Source of the DNA: Wuchereria bancrofti | Taxonomy: Eukaryota; Nematoda; Chromadorea; Rhabditida; Onchocercidae | Reading direction: 5' to 3' | Assembly: GCA_005281725.1 (NCBI GenBank) | Contig: SSBO01000012.1 | Location: forward strand, 16,083,048-16,147,047 | Length of the DNA: 64,000 bases | Part shown: piece after piece, positions 38,192-51,611 of the stretch | How the letters are laid out: each line of letters opens with the position of its first letter | How positions within the stretch are numbered: the stretch's first letter is position 1 | Translations under genes and position numbers: made by a program | Notes under the pieces: model-generated | Database searches by the model: none | What the model was told of the DNA's origin: nothing | The model's input: only the letters and a program-made list of their open reading frames with translations

Positions 38192-40183
38192 ATGTCTGCA
38201 ACTTATGGCATTTCATGTGAGAGTTAAAATTTAAGCTGAATATCCGAAGTATTTCTAATTTTAATTTTAAAAACTTTTGATTTTTGCGTTCTCTAACAAA
38301 TTGATATCATAAGATAATATTGAAATTGGGCGTTTACTTATTTGTCTTTGAAACCTGACTCCTTCACTGCTAATTAATCTCTCCCAATCATAAGTTTAGA
38401 AACTTTTTTCAGCAATATTAATTAAGCAGTATTTCAGGTGTGTTTGTTTGCTTGGCATTGTTCACTGCAACAAATGCTTTACGTGGGGCTTTATTCAGAA
38501 CAGGGAAAAGGTTCTGGTCATCAGGCAGATATGATCCCTACACCAATCTGTTCGAACTCGACAAATCGCTTAAAGCTGTGAGTTTAGTAATAATAGAGTT
38601 CTTTTATATAAAATGCTGAGTTTTCCAACAACTTAGGAGAATTTTGAACGTAATTTCAGCACACAAAAGAAAGACAGACCACTTATATTCAATTAAGTGA
38701 TGCATTCATTTTTGGTTCAAATAATCATAAATTTTTGGGATTTTTCAAACTCTTGAAATTAACCAAATAATTTGTAATATATTGCAAGGAATATTTAAAA
38801 GAGAAATATTTAAAAACTTTCAAGCTCAAATTTTCTGCAAACTCGCTCTTATATTTTACTGACCAATTAAGCATGGATGCACCAACTTATAAAACTATTA
38901 TTTATGACACCTTGAGAGACAGTTAATTGAAAACGTCAAATGAATTATAGAGCACTTCTTGAAAACTATTCTAATAATACAGAGTGACCTTAGAACTTTA
39001 ACATTCAAGAATATTTATGCATGAAATTGAATAATTTATATAGATTACGTAACCAGAAAGAGTTCAATACTATGAAGCTTTCAGAAAACTGTCCAAGTTC
39101 TTTTCTTTGCCAATTCAAAGTTCACATTTTGAGATTGATCTAATGGATAACGGAAATCGGAATGCTATATCAACTAATCGAGACGCCAAGAAAATAATTT
39201 ACCTGCAATAGTTACTGTAATGATCTAGTTATATCATCAGTTATAAATTAAAATAAATGGCTTTGTATGATACGTAGTAATTAAAACCGCTGTATTTCGA
39301 CATTCGTCCATTAGTTTTTCAGATTGACATTCGTTTCTGAACACACCGATTATTATCGTTTGAGTATTTCCTCCTCTTGTCTTGTGATTAATTGCTTAAT
39401 TTAACCTCCAAATATTTTATTGCCATCAAGTTTGTTTATGGAATGAGACTATTGATTTGTTACTTATGTAATCAAGATTACCCTGCATTTTGAACTTTAA
39501 CGAATTACCACCAGAATCATTCTGTTCATCACTGAACACATGTAATACGGATCACAAATATATCCTTTAATCCGCATTAATTTAATATGTAGGTTTCCTG
39601 GAACGAAATAGTTTATCTGCATTAAGTTCAGCATTCAATTCACGGTATGCTTGCACGAAAGTATTGAAGAAAACCTTAATTACTAAACTTCTTAATAACA
39701 ATTTGAGCTTTCTTTTTTGAATTCTTTCTAATGCCTCGAGTCCAGACATCAGGACTTCTAAAGACTTGAATTATTATTTAGCAGGAATTCCTGAAACATC
39801 CTACAGAACCAGCAACATGCAATTTCTCTGCTGTTAAGCTATCAGTCGCCAAACACCTCGTAATATCATTTCATGTCTAAAAGTATCAAAAAGTAACAGT
39901 GAATATTTTTTATTAAAATAACACACAATGGTAAATTTAATTCTTTTTTGGTTTATAATGGTAGAAAGACAAAAAGAACTCAAAAAATTCTTACGACTGG
40001 CAATAAATGTTGAAAAAGACAAAAAGAACAAATAGGATTTTTAGCAAATACACAGTTAGTTCCTTCAATGAAGTCATTTTAGATACTTCGTAAAATGAAA
40101 TGTTTGCACATTTTTAGAAAACTACTAGTAAATACAGCGGAACCGGATACGGACTAGAGGTACAGGAGCTAAAAATAAAATGA
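38192..40183 (+). CDS. Putative secreted neuropeptide-like precursor, three exons
   Basis: Exons 38192-38216, 38438-38577 and 40118-40183 join in phase to 76 residues. The N-terminus is a convincing signal peptide (MSATYGISCVFVCLALFTA, then TNA). It is followed at once by LRGALFRTGKR, which has the Gly-Lys-Arg arrangement cut and amidated in neuropeptide precursors, predicting an amidated peptide ending in ALFRT. A tail with aromatic residues follows (FWSSGRYDPYTNLFELDKS), and exon 3 adds SKYSGTGYGLEVQELKIK before TGA. Donors are GTGAGA and GTGAGT; acceptors are TTTCAG and TTTTTAG. I do not recognise a named homologue. The 1.5-kb second intron and the very short first exon are the weak points. 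It could also be a non-peptidergic small secreted protein. Confidence 0.5.
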
Positions 40184-41219
40184 AATTAACATAAACACAT
40201 TACGACTACTTTCTAATTCGCAAAGGCACTACAATCAATGTTATATGCTAATGGAAATAAGCAGAAGTCACGCCCAATATTCTTTGACTTATAGCAAATT
40301 TTAGATAGTACAAAATATACAATTTATATTTGAAAAAGTGAAAATTTGAACTACACGTTTTGTGATTTTTACTTTCAAAAATATAACCATGCATATTTGA
40401 AAATCTTCAAAAAAGCGCATTCAAAAATAAGAAAAGCACTTTTCAGAAATTTTGCATTTCATCAATAAAACCAATAATGTAATATTTTCAGTCGAAAACT
40501 CAGGAATTCAAAAAAAAACAAAAAAAAAAAAAGAAAAAACGACCGCCTATATTTCTGGAATGGAAAAAATATCATCTCCCTAGGAGCCGTAAGTTAAAAA
40601 AAGTTTCAGTTGCCTTGCCATCGCTATATCAGTGAATCTTGACGACCTATGACTTTGAATTTAGCTTATCAAAATCTGTACTAAACACTACACTCCTTTA
40701 GTGATGGATTAAAAAAATCTTTTCTGGACAGTCTACAGAAAAAAGACTTAATATCAATATTGAACCTACAGCTCCTTATATGTACGTTACAGATAAAAGT
40801 GGTTTAATAGCTTACAAGAAGAAAGATGGAGAGAGACAATTTTTTGGGTTTGGACTTAAGTCGTTAATGAAAGACTTTTGTAGCACTTTTAAGTACAGCT
40901 GATCAAAATGATAATATGAACAAATCGTGAGGCAGTATCATTGCACTTCATACAACTGAGTGAATCGAATTTTAGAAGAGATAACAAGCAAGTCTTTAAG
41001 ATTATGCAAGCAACTGATTAATTAATAAAAGACGAAAGCTTGTGCAATTAAATTAGGACGCAACAGTTAAATAATTAAGTTTATGACCATAAATGTGATC
41101 AGTGCCGCGGATCAGACCTTTTTCATTTTTTGGAACTTTTCTGGCTGTGAGAGATTGCTTTCTTATTATAATGTACGATTTCTATTCCTATTTTTTTCTG
41201 ATACTGTGAAAAACAGAAT
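40184..41219. other. Intergenic, no supported gene
   Basis: AT-rich sequence between the putative peptide gene (+) and the nuclear receptor gene (-), containing A-rich runs near 40510-40540. Nothing else is supportable. Confidence 0.5.
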
Positions 41220-44200
41220 TTAACAACTGCTTGTTGCATTCAGTTCTTCCTCATCATCAGTAATAGTGTCGGAAGGATGAAACGAAAATGGTGACAATAT
41301 TGTTCGGACTTCTGCGCTACGATCGCCACCGTTGATTTGTTGTGGATTTTTGCAAATCAAGAAAGGAACATAAAACATTTTGCTATGTAACAGCACCGAT
41401 GAAGCAGAATGTAGCATTGGTAACCTGTAATGGCCACTAAGCGATATATTACCAGTTAACTGTCATAATCGTGAAAGCTTTATAAAATTTTGATCACAGG
41501 GAGATCTTAAAGATGTTTTAAATATTCAATTGGAAGCATTACTGCATATTTTAGAAACCAATTAAAGCTGTATTTCTTGAAGTTTTTTGAATACTAGAAA
41601 TTGACAGCCAATATTAGTTTTACAGTGTCAAACAATATAGAATAGCTAAAATAAAGCTAAAAAATATAAATAAAAATGTACCATGTTAAAATATCAGTTA
41701 GCCGTGCGCCATTTTCACGCTGGCTGAGATGTATCTGCAATGCCTTTACGAACTGATCCTGTATTAAAGATACCTTCCGGACATAAACACTGCGCACCAT
41801 TGATTCCTTCACATTAATAGCTGTTTCATCTAAAAATCAAAAAAGTGGTCTATATAACGCGGGTAACGCTCAGACTATCGCTTATTTCTGCCTTTATTTT
41901 CAATTTTTGTGTCAACCCGAAGTCATATAATGGTTTTTAGAATTATATTGGTAAGCAAAAATTGTTATATTGCATCAAGAAGAAAGGAAAGATGAGAAAG
42001 AAAATGAGTTCTGTCCAGAATTAAAAAAATTCGAAATGCTTTAGTTAAGAGTGTCGCTAAAAAGATAACAATATGCTTGTCAACTCTTTTCTACATGGTC
42101 ATTTTACCACATTTTCACAAATATAGTGTGATGGATGATTCCTTCACATAAATAGCTGTTTCATCTAAAAATACTCGAGAACCAGATTTCACATCATTAC
42201 CACCACGACAATTTGGGTTAACACTATCTTTTCAGTTTATCAAGTCGATTTTGAATGAGTTTAAGAGAAATGAAGTTTCCTTTTTATGGCATCCAAAAAA
42301 AAGAAACGTAAGAACTTTTTCTATTGTCCTTCCATTTTTAAAGAAAGGTAAGCTTCCTTCAAAAAACCTAAATATCAAGACTGGTAATTAATAAATTGAG
42401 TCTATTTTGATTTATTTTTGGAACATTTTTCTAAACTTTGGAAAAGACATGAAATATTAGGATTAAAATCATTTAAATGTAACATACCACAACTGTGAGG
42501 TGTATAGTGTAATAGAGTGATAGCTTTCAGGCAAACATACGCTTCTAAGGTAATTTTCAAACGACTGAATGAATGTAGTAATGCCGTAAATTTTTCAACC
42601 AAAGGTGAGGCCTCTCTGAAACAAATTAAGTAAATGATAGCGACTGCCAAAAATAATAATGCAAAAATATTAAGCACTCTCAATCATTTCTATTATTTCA
42701 AATATCGTAATGTCAGTGTCTGTTGACAAATGATAACGAACAAACACTTTGATAATTTGTTGTTGTTTGTCATTCTTACTTTGACCACATCCACAGCAAT
42801 AACGACAACGCAAATCTAGTTGATTTCAAAAAAATAAACAAACTTGTTGACATGTTCTAATGGTATATGTTTCCCCATGATAGCACATAATCGTTTCTGT
42901 AGCAGTTGTAGATTGACAGAAGAATCAACGAATGATACTTCTTCGCTATCCTCAGTAGTTGTCGAACTGACCGGCAAACTATCTTGATTGGGAAGTCGTG
43001 TTGAAGCAGCATAAAAGCAGGCCGACAACAGTACCTGAAATCTGTGATTTAAGTTTAGGACATAATTAAATAAGGAAAAGCAAATAATCGTAATTGTATA
43101 TTTAGTAAGCGAGAATAATTCCAGACCAGTTCAGCCCATCGTTGAGTTAGCAAGTGAGTGTGTACTTCTACAGGTAAATCGTGATAAAACGGTAGCATCT
43201 TGGTCCATTCAACCAGTTGTTCAACAATTTCATCACCGATCCTAGACAACCTTTGACATGCGGGGATCGTCGGATCGTTACTGCATGATCCCAATTGCTG
43301 CGCTATTCGCAAACCTTTTAGATTGATTAATTTCTCGATATGATCTATTTCAATCAGTTCCTGAAAGAGAAAAATTATTTTTTTGAATGTACAAGGAAAA
43401 GATTGGTAAGGTCAGCAAAATTACCGCAGCTAATTGAACTGCGAGTATAAATTTCTGGAAGAACTGGAATCAGCAACAACAAAAAGCATTCGATCTTACT
43501 TTCGCAAAATTGCTTCTTTTTTTATTTCATGAGTTAACAAACGGATTTAAACAGTAGCAAAAAATATTGATATGGTTGATATTACTGTGTTAGAATAACT
43601 GGACGGAGTAACTGAACTAATTATTTTAGTTGAGAAGATATTACTATAGGACGAATTGTTAATTTCAATCTCTTACATTCTTGTACAAGTAAAATTAGAT
43701 CATATCATTTTAGGAATGGTGAATGGATTTCCCATTTAGGCATTGATGAAAGAAATTAAGTAGTGAAACGATGATAGAAATGAGAAAATGTGGATGTATC
43801 CAACAGATAAAAAAATAACAATAATAAATGTGAAGGTTGTAATTAAGATATCGATCCTATTATATCATCGATTTTAAATCAGTATTACGCTCTGTATCAC
43901 TCTATTTTACTTTTAAGTATTGGATATTAGATCATGTATTCTTCTGTGTTCTCCAGTATTTATTAATAAACCTGAAAACCAAGAAATTCATAATAGAAGA
44001 TTTGAAATGGTAATTAAAATCGGAGCAAAAGGGATGATAAATATTCAATGAAGAGCAGTAGTATCTTAACCTTCAAGAATTCAATTATTATCGAATAAAT
44101 GATCTTAGCTCGACTTTTCAGGAAGAGATATGATGGCCTTGTTATTTCTCGTTATATCAATCTTAATGAACAGCTCTTGACCTTTATTAAAGGGATGAAT

Positions 44201-47200
44201 TAGCTTTAAATTTAAATCGAGAACATCTAAAGGTTTTCACACATCGTGCAGTGTAGATAAATAATACGAGGAGTCTCTAAAGAATTAACATTTTAATCGA
44301 GTTATTTATAAGATTCAGCGGCTATCGAAGATCTATTGTAATCAGGATGTTAACAAAATCATCATATTGGATTGTCCCAAACAGATTTATTGTGACTAAT
44401 TCCCTCTCACTACAAAATAACTTTTTAGGAAGGTGTTTGTGTTGGTGGTTTTTTGCAAAAATGAAATTAAAACGAAAAAATTAGCCGCAATAAATATGTA
44501 CACAATTATGTAAATAGTTATACAACCATTTATTGAATAAAATTCAGGTAGATACCCACATGAAATTGATATCAATTTGGTAATCACAAGATAGATCATC
44601 CAACTTCAACTATTCAACTATCACAAAATATATTTGTCTGAAAGCTTTAATAGCTTAAAACAATTTCAAGAAAATCAGAAGTTAATTCGATAGTAAATAT
44701 CTTCAATTAATGTAGAGGAATGCGATTTTTTGACTTGCACCAGATTAACTAAATACTGATTTAATTAAATGTATTAGCGAATCAAAATTTGCAAAATGTG
44801 CCAGCATGGAACTGAGTGAGAATAAATTACAATGAAAATAAGCAGTTCTTCAAATCAGAGCTATTACTTTTTACATTCCTGACGGATTCAATAGGTTTAT
44901 TTTACACCTTGAACAAACAGCTTCGATTGTATCAGTAGACGAAACAAACGGTGAAATTGTCATTAGTAACAGTCAATCGTCTCTCTTATAATTAACGTCA
45001 CATTTCATCTGTTGATTAGTCGAAATAAAAAGAAACACAACCATTGACACAATTTCCGATTAGATAATATTAGAAGTGAATAGAAAATTAAAAATTCAAC
45101 TGCTACCTGTATGAGATTCTTGTTATGAGTAGGAAGAGGAGATCTGCTGAAGGCAAACTGAACAGCTATCCTACTACTAGAGCCACTTGTTGGTGGTATT
45201 TCTTCACTTCTTGTAACACCTTCTTTGGCTGACAAATTAAGAGGTTCGGTGCTGGGATGTACATCAGGCGTTGATGTACCAAGGAGTGGACTTTGCAGAG
45301 GTGTACCCATTGTTCGTTGTTCTGGAGGCGTACCTCTTGAAGTGTTCTCGGAAGCACCTAGTGGGGTACCACAACGTGGGGCGGTTTCTCGTAAGATACT
45401 TTCACACAGCGCTTGTAAACGTCTTGTCTTCTTATATTTCAATTTGTAAAGATTGTAAATAGCGCTTCCGTTCCGACCACCTGGCATTCGATCTTCCCTT
45501 ACCGCTTCAATTAAGTTCTGATTAATTTTTTAAATATATGTCATTTTTGAATCTGTTTGATATATAATATTGAAAACGTAAAGCATAGGCAATTATCTTT
45601 AACAATTATCCAACATTTGAATGATTAAATATCGAAAATCCTACCTTCAAGGACCATACCCTGCTGTAAGCATTTTTGAAATCGACAAAATTGACATCTA
45701 TTTCTTTGTTCCTTGGTCATCGGACAGTTTCCGGTACCACTAACGCATGTATATACACGTTTATTCTGCACCGTTCTCTTAAAGAAACCTTTGCACCTGA
45801 AAGTTAAACTTATCACTCTGCTAAAGACAATCTCATAAGCATAGCGTCAGAACCAGATTTTTGTTGAAGAAACTTTGTTCGATCTGCCTTGAGAATTCAA
45901 ACCGTAAAAAGAAAGTTTATTAATAAAATATCTTCATGCAGATACCTAGGCAAGCATGTTAGAAAACAAATACGAATTGATTTGTTTATTCGTTCTAAGG
46001 CAAACAATTCAACTTTTTAAAAATTTCTAAACGACCACTTTCTGCAAAGTTTTATTGAATGCTAACAGCATGCGTTAACTGTAGATGTTCCTAATGTTTA
46101 CAAGATATTATCCGATATAACGATAAATGTAAGTGTAAATGCTTTGAATGGTGGATACCGGGTACCGGTACAAAAACAAGCAGTGGTACGGAATGATTCA
46201 GTGAATAAAATGTCGTGATGACTGATTTTATAGGGCATCTGTAGAGAAAATGATTCCGATGAAATAGGTCAATACGAATGCATTTTAGGTCGTTATGTGC
46301 AAATTAAAGTGTCTATTCTAAGTGTTGTTATAAACTAGTATCTAAATGAGATAATGAAGTATGATATTAACACACAAGCAATCACCATTTCTATATTTTG
46401 TTCTTGAATGTATCCACTATGTTTAAGCTTTTTCATTTGCCGCCCTTCACATTATTCCATACATTCTATTTCTTTGCTGATTTCTCAACTTTTAATAGTT
46501 TAAATTAAAGTGTCTATCCTAAGTGTTATTTTAAATGAAATAGTGAGACATGATAATAACATATAAGCAGCCCCTTCACCATTCCTACATTTTGCTCTAT
46601 TAAGTTTCTCAAGATACCTAATATTAAGATAATAGGTACCTTGAGAAGTGCTCCAAATCTGCGTCTATGAGAATGCAAAATATGGTAGAACTGTAAACTT
46701 AACTATTATGGGAAATTACTTTAGCAGATATTTCTGATAAATGTATAAAAGGCTAGGAAAAAAGGACTGTTCATATTTTCCCGGCAATTGTTTCGGAGAT
46801 GCAGTCAAATTTGAAATGTGCAGAGAAAATTGAATATGTAATAATAAATTAGAGAAAGGATCCGATTAGGATGACAATAAGTTAAACATTGAGGTGAAAC
46901 TTTTGCAACAATAATAAAACCATTAAAAAAAAAAAGACTATTTTAGTAATAACTGAGAAATTATGAATTTCCTCCTGGATGTTAGCCTTTAACCTCTCCA
47001 ACGTCATACGTATCGTAAACTTTTTCAATAGCATATCAGATGAAACTTAAGTATTGACTTGTCATTCCATTAGTATAGCATATTGATTTCTTTTACTGCT
47101 TATTCCTAGAATAAATCCTTGACTGTTTACCATTTACATCCTTGTTACGTTCTAAAGCGTCACTGCATAATTTAACAAATCACTTGGTGGTTATGCAACG

Positions 47201-50200
47201 ACTTTCTAATGCAGACCTCCAGAAAATTATGGAATCATTCTATTCTGAACTAAGTTAAAAAAAGAACTGATTTACACAACATGAGGACTTTACATAGAGA
47301 GGATGAGTTTTGCTTCCAAATTACTGCAATCTAGCCTATTATAATATACCTCAAAATCAGCGCATTTATGTGGTTAACAGACTTTTCCGTCTTATCAGTC
47401 ATTATTTGTATTTGTTGAAATTATTAACGACAAAACAGTAAGGCCGAGTTATGGAGAAGAATACAAACAAAGGAGTTCTGGAAATTTATGAGTTGCATTT
47501 CAGCATTTCAACACTTTTAGATTTACGAACATCAATAAAACGCTTGAAAGCCGCAACAACGAAGAAAAATAAAAGTGGAACAGGAAAAGTTTGAGAAATC
47601 TTACTATAAAGACTAAGTAAAGCAGCGATGAAGCAGAAATGATGGTTAAGTAACTGATAATTTTTGAGGATAGAAAGTATTACAATAAAAAGTAAATCTT
47701 ACGCGGCATTTCAAAAATTCCTTCCAACTACAAATATGCATCTCTGAACAAAACAAAATGTAGATAAATAAGTGAATTCTCGTGTAATAGTGTTGAATGA
47801 CGATGGATATTCTCCACAACAGATGAAGTTCATATTTCCTATATTTACTGACCTTAATTCAAATCACACCTTGAAACAGTGAACAAACGCCTGATTTCGT
47901 CGCACCATCAACTGCCATCCTGTCAACTTTCCAGCATTTCAATGCATAAAAAAGACGGACACAAAAACAATTTGTTTGTAGGTGACGGCCTCAAAAAGGT
48001 AGAGGAAGATGAATAGCATGAAGAAGAAAGAACGAAGAGTCTATCTTCGACGGAAACCTGATAACCCATTTCATATCGGATTCGATTTCTGTATCAGGCA
48101 AGTTTTCTTTTACAAGAGATGTACCAATCGTACAACTATTATTACTACCACTATTAATTACGATTACACTACTACTATATACCGCTAGATGACGTGTGAA
48201 GAAGTTAACATCCTATAAATGAAATATCTGCATTCTTTCTTCCATCGTACACCTTTTCCAGTTATTGAAGCACAAGTGGCAGAATTTTCGAACAGAATTA
48301 ATTGTTTCTCACAATGACAACAGACATTACCGCAATGACTAAACAGGGATATATGGTAGATTTTAGCACTTATTACTTATTACTTAGATTTTAGCACTTA
48401 TTACGTAATAAGTGCTATATATCCTGGATATATAGCACTTATTACGAGAAAATTCATTGAACAATCAAATTTTTTATATCACAAAGAGTAAATTGCTTAC
48501 ATAACTCATAAATATATTCCGAAATTACTGTCTTTTTGAAGTTATAAAAGTTCCATTCATGAGGATCGTATGACTAATTTATTTATATCATTTGATGACT
48601 CATGGCAAATGAGCTACTTCGTCTTTTTTACTTAAAACTTATTCAAAATTGTTAATATTTTCAAATCTTATGCTTGCAACTATGATGAAATGATTAAGAT
48701 GGAAATATCAAGTTTAACATTTTACTTATCCTCTGATACTTTTCCATTCGTAAAAAATAAATCCTTTAAATGATAATTTGATAACGTCTTCAAATCAATC
48801 TTAACAAGACGGCATCATCACAATTAACAACTACCATTTATTGGTTAGTCCATTAGCTTTCTTTTAAATTTCACAATCATAGTAATTCTCAAAATCTTAT
48901 TGTTGTGGCCCCGAATAATCGAAAGAGCTTTGATAAGAAATGCTTACCCTTCGCATGTATAAATGCCGTAATGCAATCCTGATGATTTGTCAGAACAGAT
49001 AGCACACAATAATGGATCGTCGTCTAAATATTCAGTCATAAGCGCTGCGGTAAATTCGCCTGAACGATGTCCATCTGCTCGTCCATTCCACGTGTACGTT
49101 GTTTCGGATCCATTTGATTGAGCTGAAGAGTTAGTTATTCGATGTTAAAAATAGACTTAAACACTAGTCTCGAATTCAAATCATAGCTTACCAATCAATC
49201 AGGTTTATTTGCCACTCCTAATTTCTTCCATTTCTATTTTCATTTCAGGATGCAAGCAGAAATATTTACAAAGAAGAATGAGCGAGCAAATATTTCTGTT
49301 TTTGCGGAATGGAATGGTGAACTTTGTTCATACTAAGAAAATAAAACTTCTGAGTCATTGCCGCACTCAATACAGTTAAATTTTTAACCAAAATTTAATT
49401 AAATGCATTAATATTCCCTTAATGATTCAAAAGTGATCATAAGTCAACGTGTCAAGAATACAACTCAGTCGTATAATATTGGAGAACACGAGTACCATAG
49501 AGAGAGTACCACAACTTGCAAATATTATTTGCTAGCCAAAATTCGTCGCAAATGAAATTGCCTTCAAAAAAGTGTCACATAGAGGATATAAAAACTTTAA
49601 ATTATCTATAATGCTTTGTTTTTTTGAAATATAAGTAATCAAAGTAAGGCTCTGCACATATGATAGCAATGGACATTTTAGTTGGTGCAATGTAACCTGA
49701 TGTCAACGATGGACTGCTCATACTGGAGCTCATGACGGCCATATTTGGTTCAACGCTGTAATGGCTCAACCAAGAGAATTTATCAGAGCCACGATCAGAT
49801 CCAGTAGTCGTTGTTATACGGTCCTTCTGTGACGTACTAGATTGCGACGTTTTTGAGCATGATGTCTCCACACTTTGAGGTGAATCAGGGCTTAAAATTT
49901 TTTCAAGTTTCATTTTCAAAGTTATTAACTACACAGTTACAATTCTGTAGTATACGAGAATTTTGGACTAAGTACTTCGTGCAAATAATTTCGAAATTAG
50001 GTTAAAAATTGGATTTATAATTTAGACATTACCGCCTGCCAATGTTATCACGCATTACCACAAATACTGATGTTATAAGAATGAAGTTATATATTAAGAT
50101 TAGATTAACCGATTTCAAATTTATCTATTACAACTTGACTTCGCAATGCATCTCCAGAACGAATGCGTAATCAGTAAAACTAGAAAGCTATCGAATAATC

Positions 50201-51611
50201 AAGGATGCATAAAAAAATGCTTAAAATATTTTTTAAATATGTACCAAAACTGCGTTGTTTTTTCTTTTTTTTTTAAATCATTGTAATTGATTCATTCATT
50301 TCAAAACCTCTCGTTTTCAATTCGAGATTTGAAAATTTCATTATACTTTTAATAAGCAAATATAAAGTATTCATGAAATATTAAATTTTTTGGCAAATTG
50401 TAAAAATTTAAGTTCTGGAGATGATGAAAAACAGTTCTATCAGATGATATCAGGAAATCCGGATATAAAACCTTGTTCCAGTCGAAGTGTAGATGGTGCT
50501 TAGTTTACTAGTTTGCTCTTCTCTTTCATTGCTTTTGTCCTTGCTGCCTTTTCAAAACAAGTTTTCATCTGTTTAAAAATAGTTTGAATTGGGTAATCTA
50601 GAGACCAAAAGCATCTTCGCAACAGTACAAGGACATATAGGACTCTTTGAGTTTACCAAGGTCATCTTCCTTATTCCTTCCTCGGGAATAAATTATCTAT
50701 TCTGTCTTTTTCAAATTAACTCAGTTATTATTCACGATACTTATCCATTACAAGCTTTTTACAACAAATGTTATCTTTTAGACAAGCATAGAAGGACAAG
50801 TATCAAGAACTAGAATTTTAGAATTCTCTTAGTAGATTTTCTAAATTCAGATTAGGAAGAAAACGTTAAGTGGCAGTAAATTATTGACCAACAGATTTTC
50901 CTCGCTTTTCGTGTGCCGAGAAGTTGGAGAATAGCAGTATGCTAAGAAGATCGGACTTCCACGATAGAATATTTATTACTTTTTATTGCATAATTTGCAA
51001 TAAAGATCTTTTTTCGGTAAGAATATTAAAAATTGACTTTGTAGAAGGAAAACGAAAAATTTCCTACAATTTAGAAAAGTCCATAATTCAAGTTACTGCA
51101 TTAACAGACCTGCATTGCTCTTTCCGATTCGTTTTACTCATCTCTCGATCCCAACCGATTCTATTTCTTACAGCAGTAGGAGGAATCGAATTACTGATTA
51201 AAGCTGTACTCGGAGACAGCGAATTTGAACTAGGAAGAAAGGATGGTCGGGTGATCTGTGCCAACTGGTGCAGGTCAAAGCCATGACCCATCTGTGTTAA
51301 GTAATAACTATACAGGGTAAACGGATCGGTAGCTGCTGCATGTGAGTAAGGTCTGAAATACCCAAAACAACATAAACTAACAATAAAAGGAAAAATAATT
51401 AGACATACTAATAGTATCAAAAAAATCAGAATAACCTTTAATATTTTTCAAATCTTCCAAAAGACAGCACATTTAATCATCATTCTGATAACTGCTAATC
51501 AGATACTTACTTGATAGGTTGAGGATGTACAATAATAGGATGAGTTACTCTGGCAGACGTGGACGAGGTGATAACAGGAGATCGGAACGCTGATGTCTGC
51601 TCTGTACTCAT
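41220..51611 (-). CDS. Nuclear hormone receptor, NR6A/HR4-like (NHR-91 type), about 11 exons over 10.4 kb
   Basis: A ligand-type transcription factor. Exons 51611-51511, 51352-51110, 49890-49697, 49122-48948, 45796-45645 and 45504-45107 join in phase; further exons lie near 43361-43125, 43034-42846, 42617-42490, 41831-41691 and 41424-41220. The N-terminal region is Ser/Thr-rich. The DNA-binding domain is complete: [20 protein letters not shown] then [18 protein letters not shown] and [20 protein letters not shown]. It is followed by the extension [13 protein letters not shown], diagnostic of the HR4/GCNF (NR6A) group. The hinge is long and Ser/Pro/Thr-rich. The ligand-binding region shows the helix 3-5 signature ([20 protein letters not shown]) and ends with MFYVPFLI, a possible AF-2 helix, plus an acidic tail. 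In insects HR4 acts in ecdysone-timed transitions; a moulting role here is inference. The 3.2-kb intron between the two zinc-finger exons contains strong palindromes. Subfamily is good; ligand-domain exon edges are approximate. Confidence 0.85.
42133..42172 (-). repeat. Duplicate fragment of a nuclear receptor exon 5' end, inside an intron
   Basis: The sequence GATTCCTTCACATAAATAGC and the adjacent CTGTTTCATCTAAAAAT repeat the segment at about 41803-41836, which spans the acceptor and first codons of the [11 protein letters not shown] exon. The copy has one obvious substitution. It is a small tandem duplication that carries a usable acceptor context. Confidence 0.7.
48361..48446. repeat. Nested perfect palindromes in a nuclear receptor intron
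   Basis: A perfect 26-bp palindrome (48392-48417, half-site TAGCACTTATTAC) overlaps a second perfect inverted repeat (48413-48437, 12-bp arms around a single T). The unit AGCACTTATTAC occurs directly at 48365, 48393 and 48434 and inverted at 48406. The whole block can fold into alternative hairpins. No protein-coding role is seen. Confidence 0.85.

Noticed and set aside
38438..38577. Alternative reading of the peptide exon in frame 0
   Set aside because: That frame is also open but has no signal peptide, no processing site and does not join the third exon in phase.
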